Of a DNA stretch of 64,000 nucleotides, positions 47,449 through 59,100 are shown piece by piece; position 1 is the stretch's first letter, and each line of letters begins with the position of its first letter. The stretch covers positions 12,772,850 through 12,836,849 of the forward strand of contig NC_050102.1 of the NCBI RefSeq assembly GCF_902167145.1, read 5' to 3'. A program made the position numbers and the translations under genes. Below the pieces are notes generated by a model, which saw only the letters and a program-made list of their open reading frames with translations, did no database searches and was not told where the DNA came from. Source of the DNA: Zea mays (Eukaryota > Streptophyta > Magnoliopsida > Poales > Poaceae).

Positions 47449-47657
47449 GCCATGGAAAGGAAGCTCACTGGGTCAGAAACTCTATTCGAGAAATTGAAAG
47501 CTCCAATGAAGTAATTCCTCGTACGTCATCTTCAAAGAGATGCCATGATTCCCAGAAAGGGAACCTTGTTGAGGGCTCAGAAAATAAGGATGATTCAGAT
47601 TCAGAAGGGTCACTTGTTGCTAATGATGACGTGGCAGATAAACTGAATTATTCATAA
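47449..47657 (+). pseudogene. Exon-like fragment, unrecognised
   Basis: After an ATTGTAAG acceptor-like site the plus frame reads through an acidic, Ser-rich stretch containing AHWVRNSIREIESSNEV and SENKDDSDSEGSLVANDD to a stop at 47657. Its composition suggests a disordered nuclear-protein region. The family is not recognised. Confidence 0.3.
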
Positions 47658-48612
47658 AATAAGGCTAATCATTAGTCACTCTTAACAATTCTTTTGCCTT
47701 TTAGATTGTGTGCGTGGGTCGTGATTCGATGGATGATGAGACAGTGGACCAAACTGAAAAGGATTCTCAAGGAGGTAATAAAGGAGCCCATTGTACAGTG
47801 GACCAAAAAAATTATAGAGGCAGAGCTGAACCGACTAATAGAGGCAGAGCTGGACAAGTCGAAGTTGTGATGGTCAAAATTATCGTTTGGTAGCTGGAAC
47901 ATTTTATTACAGAATGCTCTATTTATATCGATCTCAGGTAATTCTGAATTTCTAAGCAGTTCTGTAATTGCAGTTGTTATTAGACCATTTTATGTAGTTG
48001 AATGAAAGCGATATCTGAATCAAGAATGTTCTAAGACCATTTTCTGTAATTGCAGCTATTCTAAGACCACTGCTATTTTGTAGTAAAGTAAATAGGCAAC
48101 ACTATAGTCCTGTGGCAGTTGCTGTCTTTTTGGGACTAGGAGTTGTCGGGTTATGCAAGGCATTGTATAGTGGCTCACAGGGGCTTCCCACATCTGCAAG
48201 GGCAAATCAGGAGGAAACTGTTTTGGCAGGTTTGCTTACTATACTATTCAATTTATTCGGAGAAGTTTGTTTGACCATGAATTTGCATTCTAGAACAGTT
48301 TGTTTTTTGCCACCAAGCAAAATGTGTTCTTTTTTGCTTGAAAACAACATGATGTGGTTATTATTGTGGTCCTGTTCAGGAACCATTTTACCTATCAAAT
48401 AAAATAAAATGGTAAGCTCTTCTGTGTACTAGGCATTAAAGACTACAAGTTACAAGTACACCAAAACTTCTGTAAGCTTGGAAATTTGTCTCGCTCGATT
48501 CTTCGCTTTGAGTTTCTCTAGAACCTTGGAATCTGTCTTTTGATAATGCAAGTTGTACAACATTAGCTGCAGATTAGGAGCCAGTCCAATCTTGTGGGTA
48601 CTTGTTCCTCAG

Positions 48613-48747
48613 ATGATGGCAGTTACCGAGTCATCAAGATTTCACGTGTCATTAAAGAAGGATGATGTGCACATAAGAAGGCTCATCATAAATCAGGTGT
48701 TGCCACCGTCTGCGTCCTTCTGCAGATTCTGTGCTGCAAAATGGAGG
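48613..48747 (+). pseudogene. Captured GET3/ArsA-type ATPase exon
   Basis: A single exon between a CAG acceptor (48610-48612) and a GTAAGC donor (48748) encodes MMAVTESSRFHVSLKKDDV followed by RRLIINQVLPPSASFCRFC. It matches the part of plant GET3/ArsA-like ATPases (ESSRL...VxxRRLIVNQxLPPSxSxCxFC) used in tail-anchored protein targeting or its plastid counterpart. The nucleotide-binding loop is not included. Homology is from memory of the family. Confidence 0.6.
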
Positions 48748-49842
48748 GTAAGCAAACTTATGTTGTTCTAGCTACCCAATATTGCCCATGAATTGCACAA
48801 GTCTACTGTCGACTTTTGTTTGGTCTGAGAAAAAAGAATCTTTCGTTTTGTTTGGCGCTAATTCTTAGTTGTGCTGCAGTGCAGTAGTGGTAGCCTTTTA
48901 CTTCCTTCGCATTGCAGCTGGTAGCCCCAAAGATCTAAGCAGCAACAGTGATTCAGTGAACTAATGGTAACCTTACATATATGATCTCGATTTTACGTTT
49001 TTTCCTATGTGCATCGCACAAACAGATAATAGGACCATCACATGACCGGCAGTTTAAATCATGTACCATGCAGCACTTGGACGAACCAGATTATGGCATG
49101 TTGCTTTCGATTTCCTCCATCATCCTTCAATTCAGGCAAAGCTCAGTTCTAAGGTGTCCGCATGATGACCACATGGATTTAGAAGAACTGCTTGCTTACA
49201 GCTTACTCGATCCTCGTCCCGCACTCCTTTGTTCCTTTGCTATTTGTTTTGAAATGACTGTCTTTGAGTTGGTAATCTGGCTACATGAGCTGGTAATGGA
49301 ACTGCTGCAGGGTGAGTGTCGTTTCTTCTACACCAAACAACATTGGAACTACTTGCCTATCCTTGCAGCTGCAAAAAAGAGAGACCTGGTGATACAAAAT
49401 CTGCAAGAGCTATAATGGTTGTTGAGCTGAAGAAGATGATTGAAGGTAATCCCTTGTTACAAGCTACAATTTTCCAGCCTGAAGAATTCTAGGTTGCGAA
49501 CACTTAATAACCAGAGGTTGCAGACACTTATTAACCCGAGGTAGTCCATTGTAAAAGAATTGTCTCTATGCTCTTTACTCATACATTACAACATTTTGTT
49601 TTTTTGTAAGTTTACACTTATGCAAGTAACCTAGAGCCTTATCAACTGAAATGTTTTAGGTTAGGTTGCCTAGATACCGTGGAGGGTGGAACTGAAATCT
49701 TTATAAACAAAATAGCAAAGTTGATTGCTCTAGCTTTTCAGTAGGTGATGTACTCAGTTAAAGTAACAGGTTTAATACTCCACCCATTTTAAAACAGTAG
49801 TCATGTTAGCTCTTAGTTTATGTTTATATTCAAATAGATGAT

Positions 49843-49868
49843 AATATATATATATATACACACACACA

Positions 49869-49900
<32 letters not shown>

Positions 49901-49901
49901 C

Positions 49902-49952
<51 letters not shown>
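49843..49952. repeat. (TA)n microsatellite with CA interruption
   Basis: About 110 bp of TA repeats with a short (CA)5 run and TACATA interruptions, immediately before a Helitron-like end at 49953. The overlapping Tyr/Ile repeat ORF is an artefact. Confidence 0.9.
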
Positions 49953-49953
<1 letters not shown>

Positions 49954-49979
49954 TAGATAGGTGCCCGTGCGTTGCGACG
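49953..49979 (-). other. Helitron-like 3' end in reverse orientation
   Basis: CTAGATAGGTGCCCGTGCGTTGCGACG (49953-49979): its reverse complement ends ...CGTCGCAACGCACGGGCAC plus CTATCTAG, the same 19-bp core as the 3' end of the enclosing Helitron at 54657-54675. Preceded by A and a TA repeat, a typical Helitron target. It is the terminus of a second, minus-oriented Helitron whose other end I could not find. Confidence 0.6.
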
Positions 49980-50182
49980 ACATACAAAATATTGAATAAA
50001 ATGGTAATGCACAACTAAATCAGTTCAAAAAGATATGTAATGCTCAAAGGATAGTGTTTGTGGATGTTAGAGAGCGAGCGGACGCTCCTGGATAGCGAAG
50101 CGTGGAGAACGAGCGAGCGGGTGGGGGCGCGACGCACAAAAACCACGACTGGAACTATTAAAAGTAGTGCATTATAGTAGTA

Positions 50183-50470
50183 ATGCATGGACCATATTTA
50201 CTTACCATCACTGTTTTAATATTTATATTGCTGGTAGCTTCTACTTTAACTGATCTCAATGGGGCATTTGGGTGGCTAGAAATTCACATTGATAATTTAA
50301 AAGTGAATTTCAGGTGTACATTTGATGGCCTCCGATATGGTGCTGCCTTCAATCCTCTACAATGTGCGATAATGCTGTTCAGGAGGGTATTAACGGCTCA
50401 ACACAGATGACCTCCTCGGAGTCATGTTTCTAATTATAACAGTGATGGTAAGTAAATATGGTCCATGCAT
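50183..50470. repeat. Perfect 33-bp inverted repeat flanking 222 bp
   Basis: Arms 50183-50215 (ATGCATGGACC...) and 50438-50470 are exact reverse complements. It may be a small foldback or TIR element; no clear target duplication is seen at the ends. Confidence 0.7.
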
Positions 50471-50717
50471 ATTCTCATCACAGATGGCTGAAAAACTCCC
50501 AGTGCTGCTACGCTACCAGAGTCTTCATGTGCATACTTACTTCAAGAACTCAAGGTACACACAGTTTTCTCAACATAAGAATATGTATCTGTTTGATTCC
50601 AGCTGAAATGCTTACTAAACTCAGTGTGTCGCTTTAAATGATATGGGATGAAGTTGGGCAAGACCAAAGTGAAAGTGAGAGAATACCCGAAGAACTTCTT
50701 GTTGGACGACCTTGGAG

Positions 50718-50789
50718 AAACTGACGGGTCCTGGTGTGAGTGGCAGAACTATTGGATAGGATCGCCCTGAGGGCACTCAACATCACCAC
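50718..50789 (+). repeat. 72-bp exon-like direct repeat, copy 1
   Basis: Identical to 51837-51908. In one frame copy 1, with the sequence before it, encodes LGKTKVKVREYPKNFLLDD followed by LGETDGSWCEWQNYW. This looks like captured coding sequence of a family I do not recognise. Confidence 0.75.
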
Positions 50790-51836
50790 GAGATGGAAGG
50801 TGAGCCAGAGAGTATGTATAATCAGATCAATTTTAGATTTTTTTCACTAACCACTTATCCATAGCACACTTGTGTTTATTTGAGATATGTGTCGTCATTT
50901 TGTGTTCATCGGCTATTGCTATGAAGATGACCACAGGGTTCTTGTTTATGAGTTCATCCTCTAGAATGTATTGGGTTGTCGCCACGAAAAAACACACGAA
51001 TACATAAATTCAAATAATTTCTGGTGCTGTGGAGTATTCATAATTGTGTGCTTTTGTTGAATCCTTCATGTACCATAATTCTTACTGCTTGCAAGCCCTT
51101 TTAGAATGTGACTTTAGGATGTAGAAATTGGTGAAAGGAGACAAGAACTTATTCTCTAAACTACTATTTTTATAGGCAAGGGAGGCTGGAAGCACCTTTT
51201 TTGCATGGGAGCTGCATGGAGAGAAATTATTGGCAGAAAACAAACTTTGACCAGATTCTTGAATGTGCCAAGGGAATAAGGTATTAATTGGGACCTTCTG
51301 TTTATACAATAAAAATATGATGTGTGACGCATGTTCTGCTCATCATGTCAGTTAAATGCTCATCATGTTTCCTTTCATATTTATATCTACATCTGTGTGA
51401 AATTTTTGTACTATAAATTTGTGTCTTCTCTTGCAAATTAATGCACAAAAAGGTGCTAACTTGCCCCCAATTTTTTTGGTGCCATGAACAAGCTTCGCTT
51501 GCTGCAATTCCTGTGCTGCTTGGCGCCACAAAAGGAGCAGAGGTGTGGTGAGCTTGCCTTCAATTACCAGCAATCTATTTAAAGTAAATGTTCATTGCTC
51601 GGTTCAGTTCCCTTGTTAGCTGTGTTGTACAAGTGTTTCAAACTGTACACAATGCTTATAAATTTTTTTGCTCCTTTCATTACTCGGCTACTTTGTTACC
51701 AGCAATCTAGATGTTTCAACTATATACCTAATCATTGACCATTTCTAAATGAATGCACTTGCTAGAAAATTATTTGTTCCTCATGTTTTTTCTTCTCATC
51801 CTGCCTGTTGGAATCTTGCAGCTGATCACTCTTAAA

Positions 51837-51908
51837 AAACTGACGGGTCCTGGTGTGAGTGGCAGAACTATTGGATAGGATCGCCCTGAGGGCACTCAAC
51901 ATCACCAC
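51837..51908 (+). repeat. 72-bp exon-like direct repeat, copy 2
   Basis: Identical to 50718-50789 over 72 bp with different flanks, placed 1,119 bp downstream. It suggests an internal duplication or a template switch during element formation. Confidence 0.75.
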
Positions 51909-52324
51909 TGTTGTACAAAAGTAGGCCAATTGACATATGCACTTTGTTCATTTATGTTGGTCGATTCTACCCAGTTTAAAGAGAGACTAAAATGTGGGCG
52001 TTGTTGCTTGTGTCCATCCATGCCGCAAGCTGTAATATTTTCTTCTAATAAGCTTTTATACATTACCTCTCTTGTTTGACTGGTTGACCATTTGTGCAGA
52101 GGCAACCCTTTCCAGTAGGGTCGCGCCCGTCTGGTAAGAGGGTCGCTGTTAAGTTGCCTGATTAATCCCTTGTCTTTCACTGTGTCTGCATGTTGCAGTA
52201 GATGCCAGCAGATCATGCAGCGCCCAAATGGTGCTGGTACAGATACAAAATATGCTCCTGCACAAGATATATATATATATATATATATATTCACGTGAGT
52301 TTGTTCTTTCTTACATCCAGAGCT

Positions 52325-52600
52325 GCAGTACTATCAGAAGCTGAATAGATTGCTGCTGGAATTAGAGCAAAGGAGTGGAGGAGTTTCTAAAGAGAGTTAT
52401 GTAAGCTCTGATCTCCTGTATTCTTTTGGCTCTCCCATCATCTGGTCTCTCATTTACTGTTCAGGTCTCTTGGCTCATCTATATAAACTCTATTACGTCA
52501 TCTGCTGTCGGCTTGCTTCTTGGCCACTGTTCAGATGTAGCCAAGCACTATGTTCTAGCTTCTGCACGCACAAGTTCTGGGAGAGCAGACCTGCAAAATA
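52325..52600 (+). pseudogene. Exon-like fragments, unrecognised
   Basis: Two short frames look like exons: LQYYQKLNRLLLELEQRSGG (about 52325-52402) and, after an intron-like gap, VSWLIYINSITSSAVGLLLG with HCSDVAKHYVLASARTSSG (about 52455-52600). No family is recognised. Confidence 0.3.
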
Positions 52601-52967
52601 ACCGTCGTCGTGTCAGTGACATGGCCGCTCAACTTCTTCCTCTTACTGCATTGTATCTGAACTGCATCGACCTACCAACTACATCACTGCACCGACTGCT
52701 ATACTGCATCAACCAACCGAACGGCTATATGAAACGACACAATGTTAGCCGTCAGATATGTCTCTTCTTATCTTTGGTTTTCTCTGTATTATATTTATAT
52801 TCACCCTAAGCCCATTACACAAAGACTCCATTACAATTCAACCACCATAACTCTAATAGTTATAATTCTGAATGGTTTACATAATTACAATATATACAGA
52901 GTGTTGCATTGTGATAGAGTTCTGTTGCTATTTTTCTGTAATGTCTTTCTTTTGCTTGTATGTCCAG

Positions 52968-53303
52968 CAGACCGAAGTAATTGCAGCAGCTGCAGCTGGT
53001 GTTGCAGCTGAGGGTTTGTCTCCTGAAGAAGCAAAAATTCAAGCAAAGAATGCTGCTCATCTCTCAGTAGCACTAGCAGAGAATGCAATAGTTATTCTGA
53101 TGCTTGTGGAAGATCATCTGAGATCACAAGCTCAACATTTTTGCACATCCCTTACAGGTGATAGCATCACATCGTCCACATCAATGACTTCATTGGCCGC
53201 CAGTCGGTCAAATTCTTTGAACACAGCTGGTAAAGATCCCATGGCTGCTGGGGTCTCAAGACGAGCATCTTTGTCCAGTGATGCTGGTGGCCTTCCTCTG
53301 GAT
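52968..53303 (+). pseudogene. Captured exon of a BEACH-domain (SPIRRIG-like) protein
   Basis: A 112-codon exon between a CAG acceptor (52965-52967) and a GTATGT donor (53304) encodes TEVIAAAAAGVAAEGLSPEE, then NAAHLSVALAENAIVILMLV, then a Ser-rich stretch and SSDAGGLPLDV. This resembles the central region of plant BEACH-domain proteins of the SPIRRIG/BCHC group, large proteins in membrane traffic and RNA granules. The assignment is from memory and should be checked. The BEACH and WD40 domains are not included. Confidence 0.5.
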
Positions 53304-53734
53304 GTATGTAACACATGGCGGCTAAATGTCATTGCATTTTATCAGTTATGAATATTAACTTCATAAAAGTAATTGTAACTTGTGTGGGCTGGTTATAGCT
53401 TGTGATTTCACATTTCATTTGTTAGCGACCAAGATGTATTTCTGTTAGTTTATGACTACCACTCAGGAAAGTTGTTTGATTCTCCATTTCAATCTTTGTT
53501 AGACCTGCAAGTTGTTTGCTAACAGTGATCCTTTAGAGAAATGGGGACATGGGAACAAACAGAACGAGAATGACTAAAGAAACAATGGTTGCTTGAGGAG
53601 GAATCGATCGAAAGTATTGCCACATTCTGATTGAGTACCCAACTTTAAATTAATCAATCTATCGTAAGTCACAACTTTTGGATAAAATTTCTTCCTAGCT
53701 GATAACCATTTTTATGTCACATTCCAGATGAACC

Positions 53735-54008
53735 ACCTCCCGAGTTCCAGTTACTTACTCTTACCGGGATGGGACTGGACACCAATGGAGAATTCCTAAT
53801 GGCTATGCAACAACAGCTTGTCCATGAAATTCGTGAAGTATGGACAAATTCAGTTGAGAATCTACTTTATATGAAGGAAGACCTTATCATCCCTCATGGA
53901 TGTGTTCATTCTCTTGTAATCTATGAAGTTCTGTTAAAGTTAGTCGAACCATTTTCTGATTCTATGTTCTCTCTACTGTTTGACAACAACACATATTTTA
54001 TGAATTAA
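53735..54008 (+). pseudogene. Exon-like fragment, unrecognised
   Basis: The plus frame (EPPPEFQLLTLTGMGLDTNG, then LMAMQQQLVHEIREVWTNS) looks like coding sequence and continues to a stop at 54008. An acceptor-like site (TTCCAG) precedes it at about 53727. Unknown family; may belong to the same captured gene as 52968-53303 or to another. Confidence 0.3.
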
Positions 54009-54683
54009 TTATTAAACAAAACGAGGCGCAAGACTGGATTGGTAATTCATATATTCTTTTGTGATGCGAATATATTCTGGTAAAGACATGTTATCGTGGA
54101 GGTGGTTCACATATGATTCTATTTTAATTTTCTTCGTACCACCTTCTTAGCAATTTTATTTTTTTTCTATGATTTTTAATACATATAATATAATTGGCAA
54201 AACAGTATTATATATGATTATCATTAGCTATCTCTTTCTACAAGTTATGGCCATGTGGGGGGAATTTGTAGTAGTGAAATAGCTAAATTAAAATAGCTCA
54301 CAAATAGATTATGAAACATTTTCTCATAACAATATAACACACATTTTGTATATAAGTTATCGTGATATATATGTTCCCGTTGCAACAATGCACTGTCAAT
54401 ATTGTATGAGTCTTTAAGTGTAGTAGCAAAAGTCTTGGCACATCATTGTTTTAATTATTATGATCTGAACAACCCATTTATATATGGAGCTCGTGGCAAT
54501 GGTAGCTCCGCAACACGACGATGGAGCCCGTAGTGCGCTCAGGCTCGCGTTTCTCTACAACAATGCATTGTTCTCCATGAGGGCTCCCGTCACTATTGCG
54601 TTCACACCGTCCGTCGCTAGAACATTGAGCAATTGGAGGCTCGTTAATTCGTGTTCCGTCGCAACGCACGGGCACATACCTAG

Positions 54684-54845
54684 TCATAACATTAAGTTCG
54701 AAATGAAGATAACATGGTTACAACATCCGACAGATCTCAAAAGTTCTCAAGCGTTTCATCAATTAGGGGAAGGTACCCGTAAGCCTAGTCCAAAATCTGC
54801 CATCACTAAGCTTGCGTAGGTTTCTATCCGCGTCAAAACGACTGA
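54684..54845 (-). other. aORF/gag spacer of element 2, right part
   Basis: A 162-bp non-coding stretch between the Helitron end and the aORF stop. Together with 44342-44429 it forms the restored 250-bp spacer. Confidence 0.6.
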
Positions 54846-55721
54846 TCAACCCTGAGCAGTGGAAGCGACACTGGATGCGGTTGAAGGGGGCATCGCGGAG
54901 GTAGTCCCATTAGCACCAGGGGCTGGTCCTATCTCCTCGGGAGCCTCTTCTCCCTCGCTTCCGGCCTCATTGGCCTCCATCTCTAAGTGGTGCATGTCCA
55001 GGTGGTCATTAGCTTCTTCGAGATCCCGCTGCACATCGTGGAGCTGGTTCTCCAAGACATCAATAGTGTTGTCTCGGATCTCCACCTGCTGCTCCAAGGT
55101 GGTAATGCCCTGGCTCAGCCTTTCCACCTGCAAATCCTTCTCAACCAACTCGGAGGACAAGTCGACCACAAAATCTTCTCGGCCGTCGAGGGTGAGCTTG
55201 GTGGTTTGAGCGATGTTAGCAAGATGTGCCATAGCGTCGCTCTGCAGGGCCTGAAGGTGATACAGCGCACTCATGCACTGCACAGTGACCCTCCCAACCA
55301 AGTCAGGATACATCGCCCACACATCCTTCACATGGCTCACACGGTTACACCACATGGGGTCGTCCTTCTTCTCAGCAGGGAAGAGTCCCAAGGGGTGCAT
55401 CACCATCTCTAGGGGATGGTAGCCACAGAAAGTTGTCAGGGTCTTCATGGCTGCTGCTTCAGTGGTGTCGTTCATCCTGAATCCAATCACCTCGGAGTCA
55501 AGAGAACGCTAACCCGGCTGAAGGGGATGAGCCTCCAAGGTCAGCCAGACTCGGCAACGGGGTACCCGATGCTCCTCGTACAACTGCACCGTGTGCAAAG
55601 GGGGCGTAGGGTAACCGGCGGAGTTAAGCACTTCCCACAAGATGGAAGGAAAGCCATCGTGAGAAAGGAAGTCAGAGCTGAAATGAGTGTCTCCTCCACT
55701 GGCGGGGGTGGGTGAATTCAT
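54846..55721 (-). pseudogene. Element 2 upstream extra ORF (aORF), nearly intact
   Basis: The frame opens at 55721 (MNSPTPASGGDTHFSSDFLS), is broken by one TAG at about 55510 (expected Trp), and continues to 54846, about 291 codons. The middle has FCGYHPLEMVMHPLGLF and WCNRVSHVKDVWAMYPDLVG. Residues near the end (LVEKDLQVERLSQGITTLEQ, then DNTIDVLENQLHDVQRDLEE) have strong heptad periodicity, a predicted coiled coil, followed by an acidic tail. It occupies the same place as element 1's aORF, between primer site and gag. No known domain; it may be an accessory or Gag-like protein. It lacks the H3-like start of element 1. Confidence 0.65.
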
Positions 55722-56091
55722 CTGCGGAAGGGGATCAGATGTAAAGATTATGATGGATGGAAGAAAATAAAAGGGCCTAGATGGTTTGAAAGGAAGTGGG
55801 TTAGCCCAAGTTTTACTTCTTTAGTTCTTAATCCTCAAAATTTTATAATGCACGCATGCTGAAAATAACGGCTCCTCTCCGAAACAAAGGGTGCTCCTAG
55901 GGCATCCTTCAAAAGCTAAGGACTGGCCCACAGGGCCAACTTACTTAGCCACCTATTTCCCCCTCTATTCCTAAGGCCTTTCGTCCTAGGTCTAGCGGTC
56001 TAGTCCTGACGATTCTTATCAGTTTCTAAGCAAGTTTTAGATTTTCAAAATTGGTATTCACGGTTTATTGTTCTTCTCTGTGGTGGTATTT
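55722..56091 (-). other. Untranslated leader of element 2
   Basis: About 370 bp between the primer site and the aORF, AT-rich, with no ORF or structure that I can support. Confidence 0.5.
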
Positions 56092-56103
56092 GCTCCGATA
56101 CCA
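56092..56103 (-). other. Primer binding site of element 2
   Basis: The minus strand reads TGGTATCGGAGC two bases after the LTR end at 56106. One mismatch to the initiator tRNA-Met type TGGTATCAGAGC. Confidence 0.8.
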
Positions 56104-56105
56104 GC

Positions 56106-59100
56106 TGTGGCAGAACCGCCCGAATTATTCCAGCTTAATTGCCTAAGTCACGCCTCGGGGGCCGTAACACACTCAAATCAGAATAACCCGCCAGTCCCTC
56201 AGATCTAGTCTGATAAAGCCACTTAACCAGGATCAAATACCACAATATCACTCGAAAGTCAGTCATAGAATAAATACAATAAAATGGGAATATCTCAAAT
56301 TAAAGTATTGAATTATTACATAAATTGGAGTTTTTCAAGTAGTTGAAATAAGTTCATAAAATAAGATGCAGCTGATAATCGATATCGTCGTTAGCGAGGA
56401 AATGGGCAAGGCCTAGCCCACTACTCCTCCTGCTCCTCTCCTGCCGGAGCAGCATCCCACTCGACCGACCAACCCGGTGGTAGGGTGGTAGGCCAAGTCA
56501 CACCATCAACCATATCCTGAAGCGTACCTGCAAAACTTATGCCACAAGCAAGGCTGAGTATACTAATACTTAGCTAGACTTACCCGGTGTGAGGAAACTA
56601 CTCCTCTACCTCTAGACAATGCAGTTGTTTGGCTGAGGGGTTTGGTTTGCCAAAAGCACTAGCTGAGTCTAAAATCAATTTTTAGCTTTTTCAGTTTCTA
56701 GTGTCATTATCTTAGCTAAGTTTGCTCCTTCTAAGCATACATGGTAGCAAGCATTTAGTGCAATCAACAAGTTATCTCATGTAAACCTCATTTCACTTCT
56801 TACTCAATGTAGTATAAGGGGTCAAGTAGTCTCATTAGCTGCAAGAAGCAGACGATTCCAATCGAGTTTTAACCTTGCAAGGTAAACCTAAACACACGAC
56901 ATGTCACGGCACTCCGTCCCCACACACGTCAATCGTCCCCATCGATTCCCCGTTCGTGGCCAGGGCTCACCGCCTTGGCATACAATGCTCCACTGACCCC
57001 GACTGCAGCCGTGCAGTGACCGCAGTTGTACCCACCATAGCTAGCATAGGAGACCCAGTCTCAGGACAAGTGAGGGGAAAAGTCCGCGCTCGGCTTCACT
57101 CAGGTACTAGGTTTACCGGTTACCATATTTCCCGACATGTGTTTAGTACATTCAAACGCTTGACTCAGGTATCCACACATTAATCCTTAATTCATTTTTC
57201 CCGTCTCATGGACAAGGCATCCTCCCTAGGTCCAAGTCCATAGACCATCATAGATCCCGTTATCAAGATGAATACAATCAATTCCTGACCTCACGCGAGT
57301 ACTAGAAAAATCACTCGACTTCTACCGAGATCCTGATTAGCATAGCAGCTACTCGACCTGGCATACTAGTATTCATCTCAAAAAGGATTCCTAAGTTCAT
57401 GCAACTAAAGGTTTCAAGCAACTCCTACACTTAAGTGCACATTACAAGCCTACAAACATTAAGTGTAGTAAAGTAGCATATATAAACGGTTATGCATAAA
57501 ATCGGGGTTTGCCTTTAGATGCTGGGGCTGCGGGGAGATCTTCAATGGCAGTCTCGGGAGCTTGCTCCTGATCTTCCTCTTGGACAGCTCCTTGCTTGGG
57601 GATGAGCACGTACTCTCCGTCAGCTAGATTGCAGTCTAATGAATGCAATGAGTAAGATACATGCATGATATGATATGAAAGCTAGCACTTAACTTTAAGG
57701 GTGAATGATTAAATTACGAGGTAGAGCTTAATCTTGCTACTTGAAGATTCTTGGAGTATACTTAAAAATTTAGGGTTAAGCTTAGTTGACTAAGTGGTAA
57801 GTCTATTTTGGTGTTCCATTAAATTCTTTTTAATATCCTCATGGGAATTTATCCAGATTTCTAGTTGAACTTGTCGGAGCGAGGTTTATTATTTTCCTTT
57901 CTTCTTCTCATTTCTTTTATGCTTTTAAGGTGGGTTTGAACTACAAGTTATATTAATAGATTTCCAAAAAATCTGTAAAAAGTACAGTGGCTTCTTACTG
58001 GTGTATAATTCTCTGTCTCAAAATTTGGGGCTTAAACAGTTAGGGGTTCTCTCTGTATAAAATTATCAAATATTAGGGCAGAAGGGGTGTTTTGAACTAC
58101 ATCTCCTTTTTAACAGTGAGTTATTCTCTAAGACATATTTTTGCTGGCATCTAGATGTTTGACTTTGTACAAAGTTTCAGCCACTAATACTTATTAGTTA
58201 TTTTCTTGTGATTTTCCAATGTTTCTAGCCAAAGGGGTGCTTTCTTCTACCACTATATTTGAAAAATATCAAACAACAGATTTCTGATTTTTCCTAGCTT
58301 CTTCTTTGTGCAAGAGCAATCATTCTGAAGTTTGGCATCTTTTTGCTTAAGGGAAGGGTGGTAGAAATTAATTGGATTAAATGGCCTTTTTCATGAAGTA
58401 TTGGCAATAGGTATTATTGGTAGCTTTCAATTGGGTTTTGCATTTTTCTCTGGTGGCCTACTTCATTATTAATCTAGTAAAAAAAATTTTGCCCAGTGTT
58501 GCACATTTTTTTTGGCTTACTTATGATTTAATTGAAATATGGCTTAATATCAAGTTCTATTTGTTTACCCTATTTAAAATGATGGGATGGGGTGTTTATC
58601 ATTTTTGTAGTGGGGTTCTAGTGGTTACAAGTCCACTGGATTTTTATTAGTAGTTTGTATTTGCTTTTATAATTCTAATAATTATTTTCTAGTTGGAATA
58701 ATGCTAAATAAAACATTTCACTTTGATTCTGTTCTGGACTAGGGGTCCCTTTATTTTTTCTAGGTTCTCTGTTACTTAAGTAGGCTAGGAACAATATATG
58801 CAATCACTATTCATTACTTTCTAATACCTTTCTGATTTTCTTAAGTTTTAGGCAAAAATGACTTTTATTGGATAACCCTACTTAAACTTTCAATACTGGG
58901 GTGTCTAGTATTTTTAAACAGTGTCTAATTGGGGTTTGAACATCTACAAATTTTCTCAAGTTCAGCACAGAAGCATAACTAATTTTCTTTAATTTAATAA
59001 GGTTTGGTCAGTTTCTATAATTAATTTCAAACTCAAAAATTCAAAACAGAAAGCATAGGGTTCAGTATTTTTAATTGATAGTCCATAATATTTTGAATCC

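Larger units (their letters stand above)
44430..54683 (+). mobile_element. Helitron (10.25 kb) with captured gene fragments
   Basis: The 5' end TCTCTACTACTC at 44430 fits the plant Helitron start consensus (TC plus TMTACTA). The 3' end is CGTCGCAACGCACGGGCAC followed by ATACCTAG (54657-54683), with a small GC hairpin (CCGT...ACGG) and CTAG terminus. It sits between A (44429) and T (54684), the expected host dinucleotide. Removing it restores a 250-bp gag/aORF spacer in element 2. It has no Rep/helicase gene and carries exon fragments of at least four host genes on the plus strand, with introns kept. No TIRs or target duplication, as expected. Confidence 0.78.

Noticed and set aside
49783..49830. 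Stowaway-like MITE start (TACTCCACCCATTTTAAAAC)
   Set aside because: Only one end resembles a MITE; no matching inverted end or TA duplication could be found before the TA repeat.
49772..50014. 80-aa Tyr/Ile-rich ORF
   Set aside because: Pure product of the TA microsatellite.
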